In this document: piece after piece, positions 18,522 to 25,367 of the stretch
How the letters are laid out: each line of letters begins with the position of its first letter
Position numbering within the stretch: position 1 is the stretch's first letter
Assembly: GCF_017255015.1 (NCBI RefSeq)
Contig: NZ_JAFKCS010000026.1
Coordinates: forward strand, 1-48,834
Direction: 5' to 3'
Source of the DNA: Bowmanella yangjiangensis
GTDB lineage: Bacteria; Pseudomonadota; Gammaproteobacteria; Enterobacterales; Alteromonadaceae
DNA: 48,834 nucleotides
The notes under the pieces: model-generated
Told to the model about the DNA's origin: nothing
What the model saw: the letters and a program-made list of their open reading frames with translations, nothing else
Databases searched by the model: none
Translations under genes and position numbers: made by a program

Positions 18522-18565
18522 GTTCTTCTCCTGTCAATATCCGGGGATAAGGGGGCGAAGCCCCC

Positions 18566-19237
18566 TTAAGCAACCTTCTTCTGGATTTTCTGCTTAAGCG
18601 CATCCAGCTCGGCTTGCATCTTTTCGTCAGCTTCCAGTTGCGCAAACTCTGCGTGCAATCCTGGCTGTCCGGCGGTCAAATCGTATGCCTCAAGCTGAGC
18701 TTCTAACTGCTCAACACGATGCTCATAGTGGTCAAAGCGTTGCATCACTTGCTCAACTTTTTGCGTGTCATTACTGACCCGCACTTTCAAACGGGCCGCC
18801 ACTGACTCCTCTCGCATTAGCAGTGTTTTCTGCTTAGTGCGTGCTTCACTCAGCTTCTCTTGCAGACGTACACTGTCCTGCTGAAGCTGTTGCAATGCCT
18901 CTTCCGCTTGTTGTAACTCGCCACTCAGTTGTTGGGCTTGCATCTCAAACTTGTGCTTTTCCGTCAACGCCAGTTTGGCTAGATCTTCCCGATCTTTACT
19001 TAAGGCCATTTCCGCTTTGTCTTGCCATTGCAGGACCTGTTCGTTAAGACGGTCCAGCTTGCGCTGCAAATCTTTCTTCGCAGCCAGGTTACGTGCGGCT
19101 ATGGCACGCAGTTCAACCAGGGTTTCCTCCATCTCCTGTACGATAAGACGGATCACCTTTTTAGGATCTTCAGCTTTATCTAACAGGGCATTCAGGTTGG
19201 CTTGTACAATGTCATTCATTCTTGAAAAGACACCCAT
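18566..19237 (-). CDS. pspA: Phage shock protein A (PspA/IM30 family)
   Basis: PspA is a peripheral inner-membrane coiled-coil protein that forms ESCRT-III-like scaffolds and protects against proton leakage; in enterobacteria it also inhibits the activator PspF. The 223-residue protein begins MGVFSRMNDIVQANLNALLDKAEDPKKVIRLIVQEMEETL, the amphipathic helix and first conserved region, followed by a long coiled coil. It has a strong ribosome site (GGAGGAAG). A sigma-54-type promoter precedes it. pspF, normally divergent next to pspA, is not in the window. Confidence 0.96.
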   Translation of the reverse strand: MGVFSRMNDIVQANLNALLDKAEDPKKVIRLIVQEMEETLVELRAIAARNLAAKKDLQRKLDRLNEQVLQWQDKAEMALSKDREDLAKLALTEKHKFEMQAQQLSGELQQAEEALQQLQQDSVRLQEKLSEARTKQKTLLMREESVAARLKVRVSNDTQKVEQVMQRFDHYEHRVEQLEAQLEAYDLTAGQPGLHAEFAQLEADEKMQAELDALKQKIQKKVA

Positions 19238-19292
19238 TTCACTTCCTCCACGCTTGTTGCCCTTAGTTTTGGGCTTATGACTAAATCACTCC

Positions 19293-19320
19293 CAATCACT
19301 ATTACAAGCCTTATGCCAAC
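19293..19320 (-). promoter_or_regulatory. Sigma-54-type promoter of the psp operon
   Basis: On the minus strand 19302-19319 reads TTGGCATAAGGCTTGTAA. The GG (-24) and GT (-12) pairs are exactly 10 bases apart, as sigma-54 requires. From memory the E. coli pspA promoter also has GT at -12. The start point would fall near 19293, giving a 5' leader of about 55 bases. Activation would need PspF bound upstream. Confidence 0.75.
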
Positions 19321-19347
19321 TCAACAAAACCAAATAACGCATTGTTT

Positions 19348-19374
19348 TTAAATGATTTTATTCAAATCATTTAA
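19348..19374. promoter_or_regulatory. Perfect 11-bp palindrome upstream of pspA
   Basis: TTAAATGATTT (19348-19358) and its exact complement AAATCATTTAA (19364-19374) flank the 5-base spacer TATTC. The element lies about 55-80 bases upstream of the predicted pspA start. It is AT-rich and could be a regulator site, a bending site between enhancer and promoter, or a chance feature of AT-rich DNA. Confidence 0.5.
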
Positions 19375-19411
19375 CTAAGATTATTCACACACAAAATCGC
19401 CAAACTTAAAA

Positions 19412-19450
19412 TTTGGTCAAATCAACCACATCACTGGTTAATTCCACCAA
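19412..19450. promoter_or_regulatory. Candidate PspF enhancer pair upstream of pspA
   Basis: TTTGGTCAAATCAACCA (19412-19428, plus) and TTGGTGGAATTAACCA (19435-19450, minus strand) are related sites in opposite orientation, about 120-157 bases upstream of the predicted pspA start. They partly resemble the E. coli PspF site as I recall it (TTAGTGTAATTCGCTAAC). A third copy lies at a like distance upstream of the neighbouring small operon. Confidence 0.45.
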
Positions 19451-19556
19451 GTAAAATTTGGCGGAATTTGAAACGCGCCTTAAAGCAAGCACGAGCAAGG
19501 GCCTATTGGGTTTGCCAAAGTCTTTCACTGGGAAGAAAATGTAATGCCACTTTTAC

Positions 19557-19654
19557 GGGAACAGGGAACAGGGAACAGGGAACAGGGAACAGGGAACAGG
19601 GAACAGGGAACAGGGAACAGGGAACAGGGAACAGGGAACAGGGAACAGGGAACA
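19557..19654. repeat. 14 tandem copies of the heptamer GGGAACA
   Basis: The 7-base unit GGGAACA is repeated 14 times without a single mismatch (98 bases) and then stops in AGAATAG. One strand is purine-rich. It lies in the 466-base gap between pspA and the small membrane gene, which has no other gene. Perfect tandem units suggest recent expansion by slippage and likely copy-number variation between strains. An open frame across it encodes only a repetitive GTGNREQ peptide and is not a gene. Confidence 0.95.
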
Positions 19655-19683
19655 GAATAGTAATGAGACAGAGAGAGTAAAGT

Positions 19684-19717
19684 AGAAAAGACGGTCCTAC
19701 AGCTTAAAGACCGTCTT
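19684..19717 (-). terminator. Terminator overlapping the end of the small membrane gene
   Basis: AAGACGGTC pairs with GACCGTCTT (9 bp), with the stop codon of the 44-aa gene in the loop; on the minus strand TTCTACTTT follows. Its position over the stop codon supports the reality of that small gene. Confidence 0.65.
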
Positions 19718-19838
19718 GGGGAGAAAAAGTTGGCGGCTTAACCAGCAAACGTTCTACGTAGCTAAATACCAGCGCACCAACCAAAAATGCCATCAGGGGT
19801 ATCAGCAGCAAGCTGAGCAAATGCATCTGATCTAACAT
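19704..19838 (-). CDS. 44-aa single-pass membrane protein
   Basis: A short protein with one hydrophobic helix (about residues 7-29: LLSLLLIPLMAFLVGALVFSY), then a basic and proline-containing tail. The ATG at 19838 lies 4 bases after the stop of the 90-aa secreted protein, so translation is probably coupled. A terminator overlaps its stop codon. No family is recognised. Both genes sit behind a sigma-54-type promoter and next to psp, so a role in envelope stress is an inference only. Confidence 0.65.
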   Translation of the reverse strand: MLDQMHLLSLLLIPLMAFLVGALVFSYVERLLVKPPTFSPQDGL

Positions 19839-19842
19839 AAGC

Positions 19843-20115
19843 TTATTCTGCCTGCTTAGCTGGCTCTGGTTGCGCTTTCTCATTGCGCTCAACCAACTGC
19901 ATTTCCAGGGTATCTTCTTGCAGTGTAAGTACATCGGCAGCTTTGCTCACCGCCTCTTTCACACTGTTGCTCATTTCCTGAGTTGTGGCACTCACGGCGG
20001 AACTGAGCACATGAGCTACAAGCTCCTGCAATGATACCTCGGTTGACTGAGCGCTGGCGCTCATTGAAGATACCAACAACACAGTGGCAGCGGTAAGTTT
20101 CATTTTGCTAAACAT
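19843..20115 (-). CDS. 90-aa secreted helical protein near psp
   Basis: The precursor has a signal peptide (about residues 1-22, ending SSMSASA) and a short, Ala/Ser/Glu-rich helical mature part with an amphipathic pattern (SLQELVAHVLSSAVSATTQEM, then EAVSKAADVLTLQ). It ends in a polar tail with QPEPAKQAE. The start at 20115 is favoured by GGAG 6 bases upstream; a TTG at 20127 is the alternative. It is the first gene of a two-gene unit with the 44-aa membrane protein. I recognise no family; it would act in the periplasm. Confidence 0.7.
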   Translation of the reverse strand: MFSKMKLTAATVLLVSSMSASAQSTEVSLQELVAHVLSSAVSATTQEMSNSVKEAVSKAADVLTLQEDTLEMQLVERNEKAQPEPAKQAE

Positions 20116-20159
20116 AAGGTTCTCCAAATCGGTTCATGTGTTAAGTCGCAATAACTGAC

Positions 20160-20187
20160 GAAATAGTTGTTGCGAGACACATGCCAA
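20160..20187 (-). promoter_or_regulatory. Second sigma-54-type promoter
   Basis: On the minus strand 20170-20187 reads TTGGCATGTGTCTCGCAA: GG and GC exactly 10 bases apart, and the same TTGGCAT at the -24 box as the pspA promoter. The predicted start is near 20160, about 45 bases before the 90-aa gene. Confidence 0.7.
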
Positions 20188-20296
20188 CTCGAAGAAAAAT
20201 CACAAGGCACTGAAATTAAAGGATATTTCACCAATAAAACAGAAGGCGCATGAATTCTCAAAATACCACGCGCTCAAATAATGGTCATATTCACAA

Positions 20297-20329
20297 TTTG
20301 GTAGTCAAATTAACCAACTAAGACTATTC
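20297..20329. promoter_or_regulatory. Candidate PspF-type enhancer, third copy
   Basis: TTTGG (20297-20301), then TAG, then TCAAATTAACCA (20305-20316) matches the element upstream of pspA (TTTGG directly followed by TCAAATCAACCA), with one mismatch and a 3-base insertion. It sits about 137-163 bases upstream of the predicted start. It is followed by AACTAAGACTATTC, which also recurs with one change at 19373-19386. The last bases run into the dusA stop codon. Confidence 0.4.
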
Positions 20330-21370
20330 GCTGTATTTGATGCCTGCCTGACGAGCCTCTAATGCATCGAGTAATAGCTGTCCATCTGTTGCTCGCGTGC
20401 CATTTTCACTCAAGTAGCGCCGCCAGATTCTTCCACCAGGTTGCCCTTGGAAAATACCCAGCATGTGCCTGGCGACGTGCCAAACCCGGGCTCCCGATGC
20501 AACCTGTTCGTTGACATAGCGCACCATAGATTCAATCACGGCTTCGCGGCTAGGAATAGCATGGGCGTCGGCATAAAACTCCCGGTCCACTTCGGCGAAC
20601 ATGTAGGGGTTAGCGTAAGCTTCCCTGCCAATCATGACACCATCTTGATACTGTAGATGTTGCTTGGCCTCTTCCAGCGTTTTCACTCCCCCATTTATCG
20701 ACAAATGCAGTTGGGGGAAATGCTCTTTAAGCAGGTACACCCTGTCGTACATTAACGGCGGAATTTCCCGATTTTCCTTAGGGCTCAAACCTTGCAACCA
20801 GGCCTTTCTGGCATGAATGATAAAAGTATCGCAGCCAGCGTCGGCTACCCGGCGAATAAAATCATCCAAATGGGCATATTCATCCATATCATCAATACCG
20901 ATGCGGCATTTCACTGTGACAGGTATTGCAACCGCCTTTTGCATTGCCGTGATACAGGCTGCAACGGTATCAGGCTCAGCCATCAAGCAAGCGCCAAAGC
21001 GACCATTTTGTACCCGATCTGACGGACAACCTACATTGATATTAACTTCATCATAACCGCGTGCCTCGGCGCGCCTGGCGCACTCTGCCATATCAGCGGG
21101 ATCGGAGCCACCCAGTTGCAGAGCAACCGGGTGTTCTTCACTGTTAAAGCCTAAGTAGTCACCTTTGCCAAATAAAATCGCGCCTGTAGTCACCATCTCG
21201 GTATATAACAGGGTATTCCTGGTTATCCGACGCATAAAATAGCGATAGTGGCGATCTGTCCAGTCGAGCATGGGCGCGATGGAAATTCTGCGATACTTTG
21301 CAATATCACAATTATCCCCATGGTCGACTTTACATTGTGTAGGTATAGCGGCTGATGTGTCATTCATCAT
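20324..21370 (-). CDS. dusA: tRNA-dihydrouridine(20/20a) synthase
   Basis: DusA is an FMN enzyme that reduces U20/U20a of the tRNA D-loop with NADPH. Motifs: [18 protein letters not shown] at the start of the TIM barrel, [13 protein letters not shown], the catalytic cysteine in [40 protein letters not shown] (FMN/RNA contact) and LSINGGV. The C-terminal helical RNA-binding domain is complete. 348 aa is close to E. coli DusA. Start at the first of two adjacent ATGs (21370); the ribosome site is weak. Confidence 0.96.
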   Translation of the reverse strand: MMNDTSAAIPTQCKVDHGDNCDIAKYRRISIAPMLDWTDRHYRYFMRRITRNTLLYTEMVTTGAILFGKGDYLGFNSEEHPVALQLGGSDPADMAECARRAEARGYDEVNINVGCPSDRVQNGRFGACLMAEPDTVAACITAMQKAVAIPVTVKCRIGIDDMDEYAHLDDFIRRVADAGCDTFIIHARKAWLQGLSPKENREIPPLMYDRVYLLKEHFPQLHLSINGGVKTLEEAKQHLQYQDGVMIGREAYANPYMFAEVDREFYADAHAIPSREAVIESMVRYVNEQVASGARVWHVARHMLGIFQGQPGGRIWRRYLSENGTRATDGQLLLDALEARQAGIKYSE

Positions 21371-21576
21371 AAAGTGTTACTTAGCATTAATTTAGCATTC
21401 GCTAGTCAAGAATTTCGGTAAGCTCTCTTACCAAGGCTGAAACAGACTGGTTACCCTCGTAACTCACTACGATACCCCTCAAGCCTGAAACGCTGCCATT
21501 TTAACGTGGATAACTGCAGTTGTGACCCCAAACATGCAATCGGGATTGATATAACGCGCCCAAAAGGGCCTGACTA

Positions 21577-22431
21577 ATGACCACAACACATTCATGTCGC
21601 TGTTTTATTGCTGGAAATCTTTTATTTATCAGCCTATTGGTAAGCTTCTCTGCTATTTTTTCCTGCCGTGCCCAAACATTAAAAGTCATCACCTACGCAT
21701 ACCCTGATATCGACAGAGCCAATGCAGTTTCGCCCATTGCAATGTGGTTGGAGAAAAAGCATGCTGCCGTCGTTGAAATAGACGTGCTTAAAACCTTGGA
21801 TGATTTACGTCTTAGAATCAGCCAAGGAGACTATAGCGTTGCACTACCCAATTTGACCGGATATCTGCTGGTTATATCAGAAACACAAACTGTACCAATA
21901 CTGGTTCCTAATCAGCATCCCACAGCCAGTGGCTACTCTTCCAGCATCATTGGGCTGCATGTGCCTGCTCTCGACGAGTGGTCGCAACAAGGTTCACTGA
22001 AGGCTTACGCTGTATGGCCGAACTCTGCCTCAGGTGGCCTAATTGGTCGAAGCTGGTTGAAACAAAACATCACCAAACACTACGCTCGTATAGATTTCAC
22101 CTTTGTTGGCAGTCACGCAAAAGTAGCAGAGCATGTCAGCCAAGATGAAGGTGCAATAGGCATATTGGCAAGTCAGGAATTTCTTAAGCATACCCCACCA
22201 TTAAAGGAACTATGGCGGTCGCCGCAAATCCCGTTTGGCCCTTTGCTTTGCAACCCAGAACAACTGGATTGCGCTACTCTGACAGAAGATATACTCAAGG
22301 ATAAAGATGGTATGCGTCTAATTCTAAAAGGTCTGCAGACGGGCTGGTCAGAGTTTTCTGAGAGTACCGAATTGGTGAGTCCAGTCATCTCAACTTACCA
22401 GTCGCTTGCTGAGGTCATATCCTCTCCCTAA
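21577..22431 (+). CDS. PhnD-like periplasmic substrate-binding protein
   Basis: A 284-residue precursor with an N-terminal hydrophobic signal (about residues 10-32), followed by a type 2 periplasmic binding fold: LKVITYAYPDIDRANAVSPIAMWLEKK, then LRLRISQGDYSVALPNLTGYLL, a substrate loop SASGGLIGRSWL and the return segment VSQDEGAIGILASQEF. This is the PF12974-type phosphonate/phosphite-binding family, whose members also act as sensor inputs. No ABC permease or ATPase gene lies nearby, so transport is not established; it may be a stand-alone sensor or orphan binding protein. Confidence 0.75.
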   Translation: MTTTHSCRCFIAGNLLFISLLVSFSAIFSCRAQTLKVITYAYPDIDRANAVSPIAMWLEKKHAAVVEIDVLKTLDDLRLRISQGDYSVALPNLTGYLLVISETQTVPILVPNQHPTASGYSSSIIGLHVPALDEWSQQGSLKAYAVWPNSASGGLIGRSWLKQNITKHYARIDFTFVGSHAKVAEHVSQDEGAIGILASQEFLKHTPPLKELWRSPQIPFGPLLCNPEQLDCATLTEDILKDKDGMRLILKGLQTGWSEFSESTELVSPVISTYQSLAEVISSP

Positions 22432-22550
22432 CGCCCCGGTTCCGTTTCCCGCTATAGAGACTATTCATTACACAACACACTGATAACACGCCTTTTCACA
22501 GGGTGTTACTATGCTACACTAGCGCCAGTGTGCATAGCTGACATGACCTG

Positions 22551-22985
22551 ATGAATCACCAAAAATTGATCGAAAAAGCCAGACGATACTGTGAAGGGAA
22601 AGGTGCCCGTTTTACGCTGTTGCGGGAGAAGGTTTATGGCCTTCTGCTGCAAAAACAGGGAGCCACTGGTGCTTATGAACTACTTGATGAGCTCAAGGAG
22701 ACCGAGAGTTCGGCCAAGCCAGCGACAGTTTATCGCACCCTGGATTTTCTGCTCGAGTTTGGCTTGGTCCACAGATTAGAGTCCACCAATGCGTTTGTAG
22801 CTTGCCATCATTTTGGCTGTAACCACCCAGTGCAATTCCTGATTTGTGATACCTGTGGCGAAGTGCAGGAAATACAATCTGAAGGATTAAAGGAAACTCT
22901 GGATAACCAGGCGAAGGCTTATGGGTTCAAGGTGGAGTCACAGACTATTGAAGCACACGGCACTTGTGCAAGCTGTCAGAATTGA
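22551..22985 (+). CDS. zur: Zinc uptake regulator, Fur family
   Basis: Zur represses zinc import genes when zinc is replete. The 144-residue protein has the winged-helix DNA-binding domain (about 1-85; PATVYRTLDFLLEFGLVHRLES) and a dimerisation domain with the structural zinc cysteines CDTCG and CASC at the end, plus HHFGCNH. The wording HHFGCNHPVQFLICDTCGEVQEI fits Zur better than Fur, which has HHDHLIC. The ATG at 22551 is preceded by a TACACT -10 candidate at 22515-22520. No zinc transporter is adjacent. Confidence 0.9.
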   Translation: MNHQKLIEKARRYCEGKGARFTLLREKVYGLLLQKQGATGAYELLDELKETESSAKPATVYRTLDFLLEFGLVHRLESTNAFVACHHFGCNHPVQFLICDTCGEVQEIQSEGLKETLDNQAKAYGFKVESQTIEAHGTCASCQN

Positions 22986-23000
22986 ACGAAATAAATATAA

Positions 23001-23024
23001 ATAACAAACTGTTATCTTTTTATT
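23001..23024 (+). terminator. Possible weak terminator after zur
   Basis: ATAACA and TGTTAT form a 6-bp AT-rich stem with a 3-base loop, followed by CTTTTTATT. The T-run is good but the stem is weak. Confidence 0.4.
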
Positions 23025-23115
23025 GAGCTAGACATCAGCGGCACTGTTGACCATAGTTAATGGGCTACTCCCCCATCGTTATAGTGGCGTGCTACAGCGG
23101 CAAAGGATGACATTG

Positions 23116-23166
23116 ATGTATTCAGCGCCTAAGAGCGCTTCAGACAAGGTCGAAAAACAACTATGA
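23116..23166 (+). CDS. Possible 16-aa leader peptide coupled to cheX
   Basis: An ATG at 23116 with AAGGA about 8 bases upstream opens a 16-codon frame ([16 protein letters not shown]). Its TGA overlaps the ATG of cheX as ATGA. cheX itself has only a distant AAGG, 14 bases upstream, so translation of this frame could feed ribosomes to cheX. It may be a chance frame. Confidence 0.35.
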   Translation: MYSAPKSASDKVEKQL

Positions 23167-23630
23167 ATGTTGAATTTATTAACCCTTTTATATCCTCATT
23201 GCTCAATGTGCTGGAAACCATGGCACAAACTAAACTGCAGCCAGGAAAACCTAAAAAGAAGGGTGACGAAGTAGCTGTAGGCGATGTGTCAGGATTGATT
23301 GGCATGGTAGGCCCACAAGTGAAAGGCTCGTTCTCAATTTCTTTTGACGAATCCCTGGCACTGGAAATTATGCAGCGCATGTTGGGTGAAAAACCATCCA
23401 AGATAAATCCGGAAGTCACCGATATGGTAGGTGAGATTACCAACATGGTCACAGGCGGCGCCAAACTTGAATTGTCCAGTAAAGGCTATGACTTTGATAT
23501 GGCCACCCCTATAGTAGTATCCGGCAAGCAACACACAATTACCCACAAAGTAGACGGCCCGAAAATCATTTTGCCTTTCACCAGTGATGCCGGTAAGGCC
23601 CACCTGGAGATTTGTTTCGACAAACTATGA
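23163..23630 (+). CDS. cheX: Chemotaxis phosphatase CheX
   Basis: CheX dephosphorylates CheY-P. The 155-residue protein carries the catalytic motif Glu-x-x-Asn in [12 protein letters not shown] (about residues 90-101), the diagnostic site of the CheC/CheX family, and a central [24 protein letters not shown] strand-helix unit. A single-domain orphan: no other chemotaxis genes are in the window. It overlaps yjbQ by 4 bases. Confidence 0.92.
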   Translation: MNVEFINPFISSLLNVLETMAQTKLQPGKPKKKGDEVAVGDVSGLIGMVGPQVKGSFSISFDESLALEIMQRMLGEKPSKINPEVTDMVGEITNMVTGGAKLELSSKGYDFDMATPIVVSGKQHTITHKVDGPKIILPFTSDAGKAHLEICFDKL

Positions 23631-24061
23631 GTCAGTGGCAACAACAGCTCATTCGTTTGTCGGCCAGATCTCGCGGATTTCATCTGGTCACCGACGAGAT
23701 TGTTGAACAGTTCAGCGCCCTGCGCAGCTGTCGCATTGGCCTGTTGCACCTACTGTTGCAGCACACCAGCGCCTCTTTAACCTTGAATGAAAATGCCGAT
23801 CCCACTGTCAGAGGCGATTTTGAACGCTTCTTCAACCGCCAGGTTCCCGAGCATGCCAATTATTTTCAGCATACTTACGAAGGACCAGATGATATGCCCG
23901 CCCATATTAAAGCCAGTGTACTGGGCACCAGTCTAACCCTGCCAGTCAGCAACGGTCATTTAGCACTAGGCACCTGGCAGGGCATTTACTTGGGGGAACA
24001 TCGCGATCAGGGAGGCGGTCGCACAATTATTGCCACACTAACCGGCCAGTTCGACGACTAA
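23627..24061 (+). CDS. yjbQ: YjbQ/UPF0047 family protein
   Basis: A 144-residue protein of the UPF0047 family. Signatures: [51 protein letters not shown], and [23 protein letters not shown]. The conserved His, Asp and Glu residues suggest a metal site; E. coli YjbQ has a reported weak thiamin-phosphate-synthase activity, but its true role is unsettled. The ATG at 23627 overlaps the cheX stop (ATGA), so I reject the upstream in-frame start at 23612. Confidence 0.9.
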   Translation: MSQWQQQLIRLSARSRGFHLVTDEIVEQFSALRSCRIGLLHLLLQHTSASLTLNENADPTVRGDFERFFNRQVPEHANYFQHTYEGPDDMPAHIKASVLGTSLTLPVSNGHLALGTWQGIYLGEHRDQGGGRTIIATLTGQFDD

Positions 24062-24074
24062 CCCCCAGCATTTA

Positions 24075-24230
24075 AACTGGTATTTCCAGTTAGTCATTGA
24101 ACTTGGTACAATCAGCACCAGCAGCCATTTAGAGCGCGCCCATCATAATATCCTCTCCTCAAATGAGGAGCGTTGCCCAAACAGCAAGGCAACTGACCTT
24201 CAGGAATAAGTAGTAACTGCTGAATTTTTG
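24075..24230 (+). promoter_or_regulatory. Structured intergenic/leader region before the OmpA-family gene
   Basis: Four hairpins lie in this gap: AACTGG/CCAGTT (24075-24091), CTCCTC/GAGGAG with a 4-base loop (24156-24171), GTTGCC/GGCAAC (24173-24193) and TTCAG/CTGAA followed by TTTTT (24199-24229). OmpA mRNAs often have long, stabilising 5' leaders that small RNAs bind. Which of these hairpins are transcribed is unknown. Confidence 0.45.
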
Positions 24231-24270
24231 ATTACGCTTGTATTGGCGTATCTATCATTAAGGGACCACC

Positions 24271-25320
24271 ATGAAAAATAATTCCTTAGCAACTGCTCTT
24301 ATTCTCAGCCTGATTCCAGCACTGGCACAGGCCAATGAGCCCACCGAGTACGAAGGCTGGGTAGCCAGCTTCGGCGAATACTACAAGGTAGACAGCGACA
24401 AGCCGTTGCCCTCAGGCGGACTGGATGACGGCACCGGCATAGGCGCAGAACTTGGCTTCAGATTTACCCCTAATTGGGGTGCCAGAATCGAATGGTCTCA
24501 TTTGAATCTTGATTCAGAGTCAGGTCTGACCGATGAGTCCGGCGACCGTGTAGGTATTGATGCTTTGTATTTCCTTGACCAGAAACAGACTTATGTTTTT
24601 GGTGGCTTCAAGCATGAAAACCTGCAGGAAAATTACCGCATGATGAACTTGGGTGTAGGTCGTCACTGGGACCTTACCGAGAAATGGAAACTGGTCACTG
24701 AGGCCGCGGCCTATTATGACTTCGGCCAGGACTTCAAGGATTACAGTGTAAAACTGGGTCTGGCTTATACCTTTGGTCATAAGTCTAAGCCAATGCCAGC
24801 GTCTGAGCCTGTAGTTGCACAAACTCCAGCACCTGTAGCCGAACAGCCTAAAGATTCAGATAACGATGGTGTTAACGACGCGCAGGATCGCTGTGCCAAC
24901 ACGCCCAGCACCGATAAAGTGGATGCAACAGGCTGCAGCATCTTTATGGAAGAGAAAGTCGAAACCCGTCTGGATATTCTGTTTGCCAACAACAGCTACG
25001 AAATTACTGACCCGGACGATGCACAAATTCAGGTGTTCGCACAGTTTATGCGCCGCTTCCCCAATACACAGGCAGTCATTGAGGGCCACACCTCTGCACC
25101 TGGAGACAGTGCCTACAACCAGAGTCTGTCAGAAAAACGTGCTAAAGCCGTCAGACAGTTGCTGATTGACCGCTATGGTATCGATGCTGGACGTTTGGAA
25201 GCCGTAGGTTATGGCGAGAGCCGCCCACTGGATTCAAGCAATTCAGCAGAAGCCCACCAGCGTAACCGTCGTATTCACGCCACGGTTAGTGCGATGGAAA
25301 AGGTTAAGGTTACCAAATAA
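24271..25320 (+). CDS. OmpA-family outer membrane protein
   Basis: A 349-residue precursor: signal peptide (about 1-22, ALAQA), an 8-strand-type beta barrel (about 28-175), a Pro/Ala linker, one thrombospondin-type-3-like calcium loop (DSDNDGVNDAQDRC, about 195-208) and a C-terminal OmpA peptidoglycan-binding domain (about 235-345; EGHTSAPGDSAYNQSLSEKRAKAV, RNRRIHATV). It links outer membrane and cell wall. The layout resembles OprF/OmpA porins of marine gammaproteobacteria. A strong terminator follows. Confidence 0.92.
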   Translation: MKNNSLATALILSLIPALAQANEPTEYEGWVASFGEYYKVDSDKPLPSGGLDDGTGIGAELGFRFTPNWGARIEWSHLNLDSESGLTDESGDRVGIDALYFLDQKQTYVFGGFKHENLQENYRMMNLGVGRHWDLTEKWKLVTEAAAYYDFGQDFKDYSVKLGLAYTFGHKSKPMPASEPVVAQTPAPVAEQPKDSDNDGVNDAQDRCANTPSTDKVDATGCSIFMEEKVETRLDILFANNSYEITDPDDAQIQVFAQFMRRFPNTQAVIEGHTSAPGDSAYNQSLSEKRAKAVRQLLIDRYGIDAGRLEAVGYGESRPLDSSNSAEAHQRNRRIHATVSAMEKVKVTK

Positions 25321-25331
25321 CCAAAGACGAA

Positions 25332-25358
25332 AAAGGGCGCCAATTGGCGCCCTTCTTT
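25332..25358. terminator. Bidirectional intrinsic terminator
   Basis: GGGCGCCAATTGGCGCCC (25335-25352) is a perfect palindrome flanked by A-run and T-rich TTCTTTT. It serves the OmpA-family gene and the convergent dnaB. Confidence 0.85.
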
Positions 25359-25367
25359 TGTGCGACT

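Noticed and set aside
19557..19654. CRISPR array
   Set aside because: The unit is 7 bases with no spacers and no cas genes nearby.
19468..19680. Open frame encoding a repetitive GTGNREQ peptide
   Set aside because: It is only the translation of the GGGAACA tandem repeat. A 7-base unit in three frames gives an apparent peptide repeat; no ribosome site or conserved part is seen.
22440..22550. Zur operator upstream of zur
   Set aside because: No palindrome resembling the Zur box could be seen; only a weak promoter candidate.
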